Below are positions 8,201-16,034 of a stretch of DNA of 39,218 nt, one piece after another. The notes below the pieces were generated by a model. The model worked only from the letters and a program-made list of their open reading frames with translations, had not been told where the DNA came from and did not search any database. The stretch is from Thermoanaerobaculia bacterium. Its GTDB lineage: Bacteria; Acidobacteriota; Thermoanaerobaculia; Thermoanaerobaculales; Sulfomarinibacteraceae. A program made the position numbers and the translations under genes. Numbering within the stretch: position 1 is the stretch's first letter; every line of letters begins with the position of its first letter. Location: positions 1-39,218 of the forward strand of contig JAMOVQ010000101.1 of the NCBI GenBank assembly GCA_027067575.1, written 5' to 3'.

Positions 8201-8698
8201 GGGACGTCGGCGTCGCCTGCCACCACCGCCGTCTCCGGAACGGGCGTGGAGGGCGCCCTGCTCCGCTGGGCGGACGGTGCCGACGCGGTGCTGTTCGCCG
8301 CCACGGACGACGGCGCGCCACTGCCGGACACCGTGGAGTACACCGTGCCCTCGACGGTTCCCGTCCGCCACACTGTGGTGGACGCCCCGCCGGGCTCCCA
8401 CTGGAACCGGACCGTGACCAGCGGCGTGGGCACCCGGACGGTCACGCTGACCCGCGACGGCACCGGGGAGCTCACGGCCTCCGACGCCGGCGTCCTGCGG
8501 TTCACCACGCCCGGCCCCATCCGGTGCGACGTCGTCGTGGACGGCCTCTGCGACTGCCGGGATCTGGCGGGCGAGATCCGGGCGCTGACCGACACCACGT
8601 GGAACCCGGGTGGCGACCCCGACGTGGACGGCGACGGACACAGGACCGCAGAAGATCTGGCCACCATCGTGGACCACATCTACGGCGGTGGCCGGTGA
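5228..8698 (+). CDS. Secreted heparinase II/III-like protein with DNRLRE, PKD-like and dockerin domains
   Basis: The 1156-residue exported protein starts with a signal peptide (about residues 1-26, LIVLVTAAFLSVTPAVRA). A DNRLRE-type beta-sandwich follows at about 30-245 (VLIRFDLSAIP, ATLELYN, WDVTATVQAW), then a PKD/REJ-like domain at about 248-342. An alpha-rich region from about 346 and a C-terminal part with SYHQHYEQGAFTLFSGEPLLLDSG (near residue 693) match heparinase II/III-type polysaccharide lyases. The last 60 residues contain DPDVDGDGHRTAEDLATIV, a dockerin-like calcium repeat. The start at 5228 gives a proper signal peptide and follows GGAGGGGG; the track start at 5195 does not. Probable role: cleavage of uronic-acid-containing polysaccharide outside the cell. 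The substrate cannot be read from the sequence. Confidence 0.85.
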   Translation: MARCRGRWLIVLVTAAFLSVTPAVRAVEQTVVLQLGLDGYSGVADTDVETNDWDTPPQYTVNYGQNEVLHLDRDGGANVLIRFDLSAIPSNAAVRSATLELYNTTDSSGHERRIEAFRVLADWDEGNQVASPIDEPGKHGATGDDAFDWWTGEGTDVPWHARGLEAGTDYDAAVLDTAAVTDEGWSTWDVTATVQAWVRGSAPNHGLVLRDATGWVDGNPDWRDFVSSQSGDAAHRPVLRIVYDPDTPMADAGPDQEELHWDGGPITLDGSGSHDHPGGDDATLQYSWRVVRSAFGASLAGEVCTTAVCTVQPDAAGDWTFELVVTNAVGSSAADTVRVHLLSIPAGHPRLLLTPEKLAALRARAVSTNPRWTALLGQADASDGDKLAKALVRQVLDEPSYCSGTDGAIAMALAEIQSGQTWSTQAGDIALVYDWCHGELSQTDRDTILDWFATVSSDGDDIPGWGNYWPRWGYSFAFMGLAALGEAPDARSWMDEFRENRFGAYDVDNLDRIAAGGGWPEGTVYDWIANLWRVKAAAGWRTATGENLFEATAWFRERLAYLPTLWLPGTADSWGHLYHPYIGHGDAERNRGPMADYGRIMAEILVEAFPDDPDARALQGYLAAPPVDRPDDFLAHEEFLFFDPDLQGTAPSATGHLAAGTGEAFFRSGWPAGAGDDSTDVTVIQFHCGDRFSYHQHYEQGAFTLFSGEPLLLDSGVYSGEGLSSHDVNYYVRTVAHNTLVVSNPSEDLTAARPDAVSNDGGQRPPYPGTRAPTSVAYLEEHAPIYETGDLLAWENGADLGYVRGDATAAYNSTLWAQADHTDLPGNVAKVSRFHRELVYLRADATRPGEAVVLYDRVGVTDPSFSGENTKLLFHTLRQPVVDGPSTNVSPGEILFTAPSEAVATAPGGARVTLRFVLPASRHVRRVGGRGEKSFWVFDANYDWHWSSNEPQPRPVNDFEDTPWGEWRLELEPADTGLDHRFLTAILPDRTGTSASPATTAVSGTGVEGALLRWADGADAVLFAATDDGAPLPDTVEYTVPSTVPVRHTVVDAPPGSHWNRTVTSGVGTRTVTLTRDGTGELTASDAGVLRFTTPGPIRCDVVVDGLCDCRDLAGEIRALTDTTWNPGGDPDVDGDGHRTAEDLATIVDHIYGGGR

Positions 8699-8978
8699 AC
8701 GGAACCCCCGGGTACGGTCCGTTGGGGGGCGGTGCAGAGTGACGACAGGATGTTTCTGGGTTGTTCGTGGGAAGCTCGGCGGGGGCACGATGAATGATGT
8801 GGTGTGGGTCCTGATGCGGACGAAACCCGTTGGGCGGTCACCACGACACGGCGGATGTGACGCCGGTGGAGGAGGCCCTGCGGGAGCTCGCGGGGTGGCG
8901 GCTCTCATGGGCGCCGTGGGTTGTGGGCCGCTGGTTCACGGGGAGGGCACGGCATAACGTCTCCGAGACCTCTGCCGG
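8699..8978 (+). other. Gene-free interval before rplS
   Basis: I see no supported gene here. An ORF starting at the ATG near 8790 (MNDVVWVLM...) has a weak G-rich leader, but its composition degenerates into glycine and arginine and I do not call it. Another frame runs into L19, but the true L19 start is later. The rplS promoter lies at the right end. Confidence 0.5.
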
Positions 8979-9007
8979 TTGCCCGTCGTGGAACAAGTGT
9001 GTATACT
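8979..9007 (+). promoter_or_regulatory. Promoter of rplS
   Basis: TTGCCC (8979-8984), a 17-base spacer and TATACT (9002-9007) form a good sigma70-type promoter. The leader of about 47 bases ends in a GGGAGGAAACG ribosome site. This gives the rplS-rnhB-TPR group its own start. Confidence 0.65.
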
Positions 9008-9060
9008 CCGCGTCCCGGCAGTGCAGGCGGGACGGCCGGGTTCAGCATCGGGAGGAAACG

Positions 9061-9414
9061 ATGGATCTGCTGAGAGAGGTGACGCAGGATCAGCTGCGCA
9101 GTGATATTCCGGACTTCCGGCCAGGGGACACGGTCAAGGTTCACGTGCGGCTGAAGGAAGGCAACAAGGAACGGATCCAGGTGTTCAAGGGGCTGGTGAT
9201 CGCCCGCAAGCACGGCGGGATCAACGAGACGTTTACCGTCAGGAAGATCTCGTACGGCGTCGGCGTGGAGCGGGTCTTCCCCCTCCATTCGCCGAACGTC
9301 GCAAAGATCGAGGTGGAGCGGTTCGGCCGGGTCCGGCGGGCGAAGCTCTACTACATCCGAAACCTGCGCGGCAAGGCTGCACGGATCCCGGAGGCTCGCC
9401 GGAACTCCCGGTGA
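9061..9414 (+). CDS. rplS: 50S ribosomal protein L19
   Basis: The 117-residue protein matches L19 throughout: [32 protein letters not shown], the [13 protein letters not shown] segment and the C-terminal [16 protein letters not shown]19 sits at the interface of the 30S and 50S subunits. The ATG follows GGGAGGAAACG. Its stop overlaps the GTG start of rnhB in a GTGA overlap, so the two genes are translationally coupled. In many bacteria trmD lies directly upstream; here a large secreted lyase gene and a dedicated promoter take that place. Confidence 0.99.
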   Translation: MDLLREVTQDQLRSDIPDFRPGDTVKVHVRLKEGNKERIQVFKGLVIARKHGGINETFTVRKISYGVGVERVFPLHSPNVAKIEVERFGRVRRAKLYYIRNLRGKAARIPEARRNSR

Positions 9415-10016
9415 GGCCGGCGCTTGGTGAGCTGGACCGGGGCCTCCTTCGGGAGGCTCCTGCCATACTCGGAATCGACGAGGTCGGACGGGGCGCACTG
9501 GCGGGTCCGGTTGTTGTGGCCGGCGCCGTCTTCGGCACCATCCCCGACACGCCCCTCATTCAGGACTCGAAGCAGCTGACACGGCTTCAGCGGGAACGGG
9601 CCGCCAGATGGGTACGGAAGAACGCATTGCGGTGGGGGATCGTCGAGATCGGTGTGGAGACCATCGACCGGACCGACATCCTGAGAGCCGTCAGAATGGC
9701 CATGACGGCCCTCGTTCGGGAGCTCGCATCGGAGGAGACCGCCGTGGTCTGTGATGCGGTTCGTCCGAGCGATCCTTCTCTCGACGTGCTCGCTCCGGCG
9801 AAGGCCGACGAATCCTGGTTCTGTGTCGCCGCGGCCTCGGTACTGGCGAAGGTCCACCGGGATGCTGTCCTCGCCGAACTGTCGGACCGGTGGCCGGGAT
9901 GGGGCTGGGAGACCAACGCGGGGTACGGGACCCGGCACCACCGGGCTGAGCTCGACCGGAGAGGACGGAGCATTCTTCATAGGACCACGTTCAGGTGGGG
10001 GCCTGTGTTACCATGA
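9411..10016 (+). CDS. rnhB: Ribonuclease HII
   Basis: The 201-residue protein carries the RNase HII signature [19 protein letters not shown] near residues 21-40, including the first catalytic Asp-Glu pair. A later Asp lies in AVVCDAVRP and the C-terminal part has [10 protein letters not shown]. The enzyme cuts the RNA strand of RNA-DNA hybrids and removes single ribonucleotides from DNA. The GTG start overlaps the rplS stop by four bases, and the rplS-rnhB order is common in bacteria. The length fits the family. Cytoplasmic. Confidence 0.97.
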   Translation: MRPALGELDRGLLREAPAILGIDEVGRGALAGPVVVAGAVFGTIPDTPLIQDSKQLTRLQRERAARWVRKNALRWGIVEIGVETIDRTDILRAVRMAMTALVRELASEETAVVCDAVRPSDPSLDVLAPAKADESWFCVAAASVLAKVHRDAVLAELSDRWPGWGWETNAGYGTRHHRAELDRRGRSILHRTTFRWGPVLP

Positions 10017-10050
10017 CGTTTGCGGAGTTCCGCGGGGAGTTGTGGGCCTG

Positions 10051-12912
10051 ATGGCTGTCAAGCGCGACAAGATTCTGCGCGAGGCGGAGAAGCTGGTCCA
10101 GAAGGGCCGGATCGAGCAGGCTATCAAGGAGTACGAGAAGCTCCTCAAGGTCAACCCGAACGACCCCAACACGATCAACAGGATTGGCGACCTGTACGGA
10201 CGCATCGGGAAGGTCGACCGGGCCGTCGAGCTGTACGAACAGATCGCCGATCATTTCACTCGGGACGGCTTCATCACGAAGGCCATCGCGATCCTCAAGA
10301 AGATCAACAGGATCGCGCCGGACAGGCTGGACATCTTCGAGAAGCTGGCCGACCTCTACCAGCAACAGGGTCTCGTGGTCGAGGCGAAGAACCAGCTCCA
10401 GATGCTCGCCGACTGGTACACGCAAAACGGCGACACGGCAAACTCGATCAGGGTTCTCGAGCGGATCGTCCAGATCGACCCGAACAACCACATGGCACAG
10501 CTCCGGCTCGCGGATCTGCACATCACGCAGGGCGAGGCGGAGAAGGCCGTGGAAGTCTACGACCGGCTCGGCACCATGCTGCTCCAGCACGACAGGCTGG
10601 AAGAGGCGGAGCGTCTCTACCGGCACGTGCTCGAGGCGGATCCGCCGGCCGGCGAGGTCTTCGTCCCGATCTGCAGGGCGCTCATGGCAGCCGGGCGGGC
10701 CGAGGCCGCCCGGGAGTTCATCGAGGCCGCTGCGGCCCGCTCCGGTGACAACCCGGAGATCCAGGCCCTGAAGATCGAACTGGCCGTGATCTCGGGCGAG
10801 GGTCAGAAGGCTGTCAGGGCTGCCGAGACGGCGCTCGATACCTCGCCCGAGTCCACCGAGATTCAGCTGGCTGCTGGTCGGGCCTTTCTTGCCACGGGGG
10901 AGGGCCGGCGGGCGAAGGAGCTACTCCTTCCGGTCGTCGATCGGTGGCTCGAATCTGGGGCGGTCGAGGACGCGAGGGGACTGGTCAACGAGCTACTCAA
11001 GGCACAGCGGACCGACCGGGAGGTTCTGGAACGGGCCGTTCGTGCCTGGGAAGGTTCCGGGGACGGTGAGACGGCGCTCACGCTGAAGGCGGCGCTGGCG
11101 GATGCCTGTTTCCGCGGCGGTGATCGGAAGGCGGCCGAGGGGCTGTACCTCGAACTGACCCGTCAGGCGCCGGATCGGCCCATCTTCAGAGAGCGTCTGG
11201 CCCAGCTCCGGGGGGGAGAGGTGGAGCCGGCCCCCGCCGAGCCGCGGCCACTGGAAGTTCCTCCGCTGGAGGATCAGACCGCCGCCGAGATGGCGGTTCC
11301 CGGCGGGGACGCGAGGTTCGATCCCGAGGAGCGGTTTGCCGAGGCAAACGTGTTCGCGAAGTACGGTCTCATCGACAAGGCCATCGACCACCTTCGCGAG
11401 ATCCTGTCGGCGTTTCCCGAGATGCACGAGGCGAGGGAGAAGCTGGTCACGCTGCTCGTGGAGCGTGGAGACCTCGATGGCGCCCGGGACATCGCCGGTC
11501 CGCTGGAGGGCCACTACCGCCGCGAGGGGCTGTTGAAGGAGCTTCGGACGCTGCGGGAGGTCCTGGGGACGGCCGAGGCGAAGGGTGTGGCCGGAGCGGT
11601 GGCAGAGGAGGAAGAGGAGGAGATCCTCTACATCGAGTTCGATGAGGAGCCGGGAGCCGTGGAGCCCGGGGAGGAGCCCGCCTCGGCAGCAGCGGCTTCA
11701 GCAGAACCGTCCATGGAGCTGGAGTTCGAGATCGAGGAGGAACAGACGCCTGAGCTCGGCGGTTCCGAACCGGCGGCGGGAGGGGAACTCGAGGAACAGC
11801 ACCTCTCCGGGGAACCGTCCGCGGTGGAATCGGTTCCTTCGGCGAGACCGTCGCCGGAGACGATGGAGGGCGCAGGCCAGGACGCCGCGGCCGGAGAGCC
11901 GCCCCTGTCCGATCTCGACGGGCTCGAGGCGGTTCTGCGATCGGAGGCGGCAGCGAATCCGCCCGCTGCAGACCGGCGGTCCTCCACCTCGGCGGTGGAG
12001 GAGCTTCTCGGTTCCATCGGTCTCGACCTCGGTACGGCACGCAGGACAGAGCCGCAGACGCCGCCGCATGAGGAGTCTTCCGGTGCGGCCTCCGAACCTC
12101 CCGTCGAGGCCGGGCCGACACTGCACGAGCCGGATGAAGAGTTTGTCGAGATCACCGATGATGTGGCGGGTCCGGGGCTGGGTGACCTCCAGCAGGTGGA
12201 CTTCTTCATCTCGGAGGAGCTGTACGACGATGCGTTACGAATCCTCGAACGGCTGGAGGAGGAGTTCCCGGGTCATCAGGAGATCATGGAGCGCCGGGCC
12301 GTTCTCAAGGCTCGGGGTGTCCTGTTCGAGGATGTAACTCCCGTTGGCGGGGAGGCTGCCGAGGAGCTCTTTGCCGAGGAGGAGGAGTACATCGATCTCG
12401 CTGCGGAGCTCGAGGCAGAGCTCGATGCCGAGGAGGCGATGGTTGAGGAGGCCACCGGCCACGGGCAGGAGGGGGCCCTGCTCGAAGAGGTGTTCCGGGA
12501 GTTCCAGAAGGGAGTTGCCGAGCAGCTCTCGGAGGAGGATTCCGATACCCACTTCAACCTCGGTATCGCCTACAAGGAGATGGGCCTCCTTCCCGAGGCG
12601 ATCGGCGAGTTTCAGATCTCGGCCAAGAACCCCGCGTACGAGGTGGAGAGCCTCTCGATGATCGGGCTGTGCTTCGTGGAGCAGGGACTGCTCTCCGAGG
12701 CGGCGGAGTGGTACCGGAGGGCGCTCGAATCCCCGCAGATCAGTGACGACGCCCGGCTGGGTGTCCTCTACGACCTTGGCAGCGCGCTGGAGCAGGCGGG
12801 CGAGCTCGAGGAGGCGGCGGAGGCGTTCAATACGATTGTTTCACGATCGCCCGCTTACCGCGATGCCGCGGGTCGCCTGCGCCGCCTGGAGGAGCTCCGG
12901 CAGGCGAACTAG
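10051..12912 (+). CDS. Large cytoplasmic TPR protein with acidic linker
   Basis: The 953-residue protein begins MAVKRDKILREAEKLVQKG and has no signal peptide. TPR helices fill about residues 1-385 and resume near 420-500. A long acidic, low-complexity linker rich in Glu, Pro, Ala and Ser covers about 505-710. The C-terminus has further TPRs (VDFFISEELYDDALRILERL and SDTHFNLGIAYKEMGLLPEA). This layout matches TPR proteins common in deltaproteobacteria and Acidobacteriota, without a defined function. The track start at 9751 lies inside rnhB and is rejected. ATG 10051 follows GGGGAG, 34 bases after rnhB, so it is probably in the rplS operon. It is likely a scaffold for protein assembly. Confidence 0.85.
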   Translation: MAVKRDKILREAEKLVQKGRIEQAIKEYEKLLKVNPNDPNTINRIGDLYGRIGKVDRAVELYEQIADHFTRDGFITKAIAILKKINRIAPDRLDIFEKLADLYQQQGLVVEAKNQLQMLADWYTQNGDTANSIRVLERIVQIDPNNHMAQLRLADLHITQGEAEKAVEVYDRLGTMLLQHDRLEEAERLYRHVLEADPPAGEVFVPICRALMAAGRAEAAREFIEAAAARSGDNPEIQALKIELAVISGEGQKAVRAAETALDTSPESTEIQLAAGRAFLATGEGRRAKELLLPVVDRWLESGAVEDARGLVNELLKAQRTDREVLERAVRAWEGSGDGETALTLKAALADACFRGGDRKAAEGLYLELTRQAPDRPIFRERLAQLRGGEVEPAPAEPRPLEVPPLEDQTAAEMAVPGGDARFDPEERFAEANVFAKYGLIDKAIDHLREILSAFPEMHEAREKLVTLLVERGDLDGARDIAGPLEGHYRREGLLKELRTLREVLGTAEAKGVAGAVAEEEEEEILYIEFDEEPGAVEPGEEPASAAAASAEPSMELEFEIEEEQTPELGGSEPAAGGELEEQHLSGEPSAVESVPSARPSPETMEGAGQDAAAGEPPLSDLDGLEAVLRSEAAANPPAADRRSSTSAVEELLGSIGLDLGTARRTEPQTPPHEESSGAASEPPVEAGPTLHEPDEEFVEITDDVAGPGLGDLQQVDFFISEELYDDALRILERLEEEFPGHQEIMERRAVLKARGVLFEDVTPVGGEAAEELFAEEEEYIDLAAELEAELDAEEAMVEEATGHGQEGALLEEVFREFQKGVAEQLSEEDSDTHFNLGIAYKEMGLLPEAIGEFQISAKNPAYEVESLSMIGLCFVEQGLLSEAAEWYRRALESPQISDDARLGVLYDLGSALEQAGELEEAAEAFNTIVSRSPAYRDAAGRLRRLEELRQAN

Positions 12913-12924
12913 ACGTTCATCGCC

Positions 12925-12979
12925 CGCTCCCGGGGAAACAGTGTGGCACGGGATCCCACTGCGAATCGGGCGAGATCTC
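12925..12979. other. Inverted repeats between convergent genes
   Basis: The 105-base gap between the TPR gene and the convergent anchor-domain gene holds CGCCCG and CGGGCG as outer arms and an imperfect AGTGTGG/CCCACT stem with GGGATCCC inside. It could act as a two-way stop for transcription, but no T-tract is present on either strand. Confidence 0.25.
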
Positions 12980-13017
12980 GCGGCTGGGGCGTGGGAGGGT
13001 TCTGGCGCTCCGGTCCG

Positions 13018-15888
13018 TCACCTCCGCAGAACGGCGAGGCCGCTCCCGAGCAGGATGAGGACGAAGAGCAGGATCCCCCCGCCGGAGAGCGCCGGAATCG
13101 GAGGCGCCTTGCCGGAGGCGGTCCCGGCACCCTCGTCCGGGGATGGCTCCGTCTCGCCGGGTGGGCCGGTACGGCCGGGGACTCCTCTCTCGAGGAGTGC
13201 GTCCGGCGGTTCGAGCCACGGCCAGGCCAAGGTGTTCGCCGCGTCCCTGGCCGTCCGGTTCCCGACGACGAACGCCAGGTCGGCGGCGTTGGTGCGGCAG
13301 TCCCAGCTGGCGTCCGGTGGGTCCCCGGGCGGCGTCGGGTCGGTGAAGAGCCAGGCCAGCACCGCCAGGTCGTCCCCGGCGGTCACCTCGCCGTCCCCGG
13401 TCACGTCGCCCCGCACGGCGATGCCGTCGCCGAAGCCGGCGGCCACGGTCGTGTCGGCGTCGAGGGCCAGGACACAGGGTTCCGCCCCCTCGCACCCCCC
13501 GCCGGACCAGCCGCCGAACGCCGACCCGGGATCGGGATCGGCGAGGAGGACGACCGTCTCGCCCCTGCCGAAGACCGCCGAACACTCGCCGGCGCAGGCG
13601 ATGCCGCCGGGGCTCGAGAGGATCTTTCCCGAACCGGGGCCGCAGGCCCTGACCGTCAGGGTCGCCCGGTCCTCGAGGTCGGGTTCGAACAGGGCGGTGA
13701 CCGTCCGGTCGGCGTCCAGGAACAGCTCGAGCGGTCCGGTCCCTGCGACGGCGCCGGCCAGGTTCCACGCCCCGAGCCGCCAGCCGGGCGAGGGGGATGC
13801 CTCGAGACGGACCGCCGTTCCCGGCTCGAACTCCGCCGTGCAGTCGGGCGGGCACGCGATCCCGGTGGGGGAGGAGGTGACGGTCCCGGCCCCCTCGGCG
13901 CCGACCGTCAGGAGGACCCGTTCGGGCGGGGCGGGACCGAACTCGGCGGTCACCGTGACCGGCGCCGTCACGGTCAGGGTGCAGGGGGCCGTCCCCGTGC
14001 AGCCTCCCCCGGACCATCCCGCGAACACCGAGCCGGGCTCCGGGCTCGCGGTCAGGGTGAGCTCCTCGCCGTTGGTCACGGGCACGGAACAGGTGCCGCC
14101 GCAGACCAGGCCGGCGGCGGACGCCACGACGGTCCCGCGTCCGGCCCCGGTCCGGTTCACGGTCACGGTGTGCTCCGCCGGGATCTCCTCGAAGACGGCG
14201 ACGAGGGACGGCGGGCCGGTCGGATTGCTGTTCATCGGGCTGGGGAACGCCAGGAACCCGGACGACGTGCGGATCGTGACCGGGTTCCGGTAGTCGAGCG
14301 CGGCCCACTCGTACGATCCCAGGTTGAGGGTCTCCCACCGCCAGATCCACTGGCGGAAACGCCACCCTGCCATGGGCGTGGCCGTGAAGTCCGCGGGAAA
14401 GGCGCTGGCGGCGAGGGACACGGTGCATTCGCCGGTACAGTCCACTCCCGGGGCCGTGGAGGTGATCCGGCCCTGACCCTGGACGAGAAGGTGTGCATCG
14501 ACGGGGTCCGGTTCCGGGTCCGAGGTCTCGGCCCCGGAGGGGTTGATCTGGGCCAGCACCGACGGGTTGTACGGGTTCTGGTCCATCACGTACAGGGGAC
14601 TCATGTGCTTGAACCCTCCGTTCGGTGTGAACCGGATGCGGACGGTACACCGTTCACCAGCCGGAAGGGTCCTGTTGGAGCAGTTCTCCTCCTCCCGGGT
14701 GATGGTCGGGTCGTTGGAGGAGGGTTCCCCGAGGAACTCGAGGGGGCCGATGCCGATGGCGCCGTGGCCGACGTTGATGATCTCCACCTCGATCTCGCTC
14801 CAGCTCCCCACGGGTGTCAGGGGGAACTCGTTGATGAACGTGTCGTCGAACTGCCCGGGAATCCATGCGGTCCGGGGCACGACCACGAGCTCGGGGTCGC
14901 CGTTCAGGGCCGGTCCCCCGGGGTCCACCACCACGCCGTTGGCCGTCAGGTCGGCGTCCCCCTCGAGACCGTCGCAGAAGGAGAGGGCGATCCGCATGGA
15001 GCCGTCCGGATCGGCGTGGAACCGTGCGCCGCGGCCGTTCTGGAAGTCGAACCGCCACCAGTGGTCGGACGGATCCTGCGGTGTGGGACCGTACATCCAG
15101 TACGAGACCAGCTCGGGGTCACCGGGCATCCACAGGTTGGCCGTGAAGCAGCTCCCCGGGACCATTCCCGAGAACGTCATCTCGAAGAAACCCAGGGGAA
15201 AGCGATCGACGGGAGCGTCGTCCGGGGACGGGTTCGGCACCGCGGCGGCGTGGGCGAGGGTGATTCCCTCCGGGGCCTCCAGGGTCACGTACCGTCCGTC
15301 CAGCGAGGGGAACGAGGCCACCCGGGCCTGGATCACGTCGGGGATCCCGTCGCCGTTCCCATCCCACCCCGGATCGTCCCCGTCGGGTCCCATCTCCAGG
15401 GCGTCGTCCACCCCGTCACCGTCGGTCTCCCCTCCATCCCGGAGGAAATGGGCCCGGACCACCGTGTCCCAGTGGACGGTCACCGTGGCCGTCGCGCCGG
15501 TCCCGGCCGCCGCCCCCGACCACCCCGCGAACCGCCATCCCGGCGCGGGCACGGCCGAGAGCGTGGCCGTGAACCCCTGGGTTCCCGTCTCGACACAGTC
15601 GGCGGGGCAGTCGATCCCGGGGCCCGTGACCGTGCCGCCGTCCCGCGGGACGACGACGACCCGCAGGGAGATTCCGCCGGTCTCCCGCCGGGCGCGGACC
15701 ATGCCGCCGGCGGTGTTCCAGCCGTACGATTCACGGGTCGCTCCGGACTCCACCCGTACGAGCCGTCCCGCGGCGTCGTACCGGTAGGTCAGGGTTTCCT
15801 GAGCTCGGGTGACGGCCGGAGCGAGGAGCAGTGCGACGGCCGCCGCCGCAACGAGACCGGGTCCGTAACGGAAGCCGTGTCGTTCCAT
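13018..15888 (-). CDS. Exported repeat protein: YD repeat, choice-of-anchor U-like domain, InlB-like repeats, dockerin, IPTL-CTERM-like tail
   Basis: The 956-residue protein has a signal peptide (about residues 1-30, ending TRAQ), then one lone YD/RHS repeat (LTYRYDAAGRLVRVESG). A divergent InlB B-type repeat follows (about 75-150), then a calcium-type Asp-rich segment (DGDGVDDALE) and a choice-of-anchor U-like domain (SCFTANLWMP... DLTANGVVVDPGG). Next come an ASH/choice-of-anchor D-like region, four more InlB-like repeats with paired Cys residues (GIDCPADC-type motifs), a dockerin-like segment (GDVTGDGEVTAGDDLAVL) and a C-terminal IPALS-hydrophobic helix-RR tail resembling IPTL-CTERM sorting signals. 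The ATG at 15888 follows GAGGAGGAACC; the track start at 16038 lacks a signal peptide. Likely a surface protein processed by an exosortase-like system, which is not seen here. Confidence 0.75.
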   Translation of the reverse strand: MERHGFRYGPGLVAAAAVALLLAPAVTRAQETLTYRYDAAGRLVRVESGATRESYGWNTAGGMVRARRETGGISLRVVVVPRDGGTVTGPGIDCPADCVETGTQGFTATLSAVPAPGWRFAGWSGAAAGTGATATVTVHWDTVVRAHFLRDGGETDGDGVDDALEMGPDGDDPGWDGNGDGIPDVIQARVASFPSLDGRYVTLEAPEGITLAHAAAVPNPSPDDAPVDRFPLGFFEMTFSGMVPGSCFTANLWMPGDPELVSYWMYGPTPQDPSDHWWRFDFQNGRGARFHADPDGSMRIALSFCDGLEGDADLTANGVVVDPGGPALNGDPELVVVPRTAWIPGQFDDTFINEFPLTPVGSWSEIEVEIINVGHGAIGIGPLEFLGEPSSNDPTITREEENCSNRTLPAGERCTVRIRFTPNGGFKHMSPLYVMDQNPYNPSVLAQINPSGAETSDPEPDPVDAHLLVQGQGRITSTAPGVDCTGECTVSLAASAFPADFTATPMAGWRFRQWIWRWETLNLGSYEWAALDYRNPVTIRTSSGFLAFPSPMNSNPTGPPSLVAVFEEIPAEHTVTVNRTGAGRGTVVASAAGLVCGGTCSVPVTNGEELTLTASPEPGSVFAGWSGGGCTGTAPCTLTVTAPVTVTAEFGPAPPERVLLTVGAEGAGTVTSSPTGIACPPDCTAEFEPGTAVRLEASPSPGWRLGAWNLAGAVAGTGPLELFLDADRTVTALFEPDLEDRATLTVRACGPGSGKILSSPGGIACAGECSAVFGRGETVVLLADPDPGSAFGGWSGGGCEGAEPCVLALDADTTVAAGFGDGIAVRGDVTGDGEVTAGDDLAVLAWLFTDPTPPGDPPDASWDCRTNAADLAFVVGNRTARDAANTLAWPWLEPPDALLERGVPGRTGPPGETEPSPDEGAGTASGKAPPIPALSGGGILLFVLILLGSGLAVLRR

Positions 15889-15948
15889 CGTCGGTTCCTC
15901 CTCACGGTGCGGTGAAGACGCAGGTCCGGAAAGAACCCCCGGGACCCC

Positions 15949-15979
15949 GGCCCACGGACTCGTCCTCCGTCCGTGGGCC
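15949..15979. other. Eleven-bp perfect hairpin between the RHS and anchor-domain genes
   Basis: GGCCCACGGAC (15949-15959) and GTCCGTGGGCC (15969-15979) form a perfect 11-bp stem with a 9-base loop. The stem extends with a single mismatch. On the coding (minus) strand the loop reads GGAGGACGA. It lies in the 146-base gap between the RHS gene and the next gene on the same strand, so it may end, slow or protect the RHS transcript. Confidence 0.5.
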
Positions 15980-16034
15980 CGGACGGGGCCCCGGGGGGCG
16001 CGGCCGACCACCTGACCGCCCGCCTGCCGTCGCA

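Noticed and set aside
5513-8908. 1131-residue minus-strand ORF opposite the heparinase-like gene
   Set aside because: Shadow of the plus-strand gene, with repetitive Val/Gly/Arg composition and no motifs.
8830-9060. In-frame upstream extension of L19
   Set aside because: L19 is complete from 9061 with its own ribosome site and a promoter inside the proposed extension.
9751-10050. Track start of the 953-residue TPR gene inside rnhB
   Set aside because: The first 100 residues are a shadow of rnhB. The real N-terminus begins at 10051 after a GGGGAG site.
12943-15915. 990-residue plus-strand ORF opposite the anchor-domain gene
   Set aside because: Low-complexity shadow. The minus strand has a signal peptide, repeats and a sorting tail.
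15700-16034. Small immunity gene directly after the RHS C-terminus
   Set aside because: The 146-base gap holds a hairpin and the leader of the next gene only. No small ORF with a ribosome site was found.
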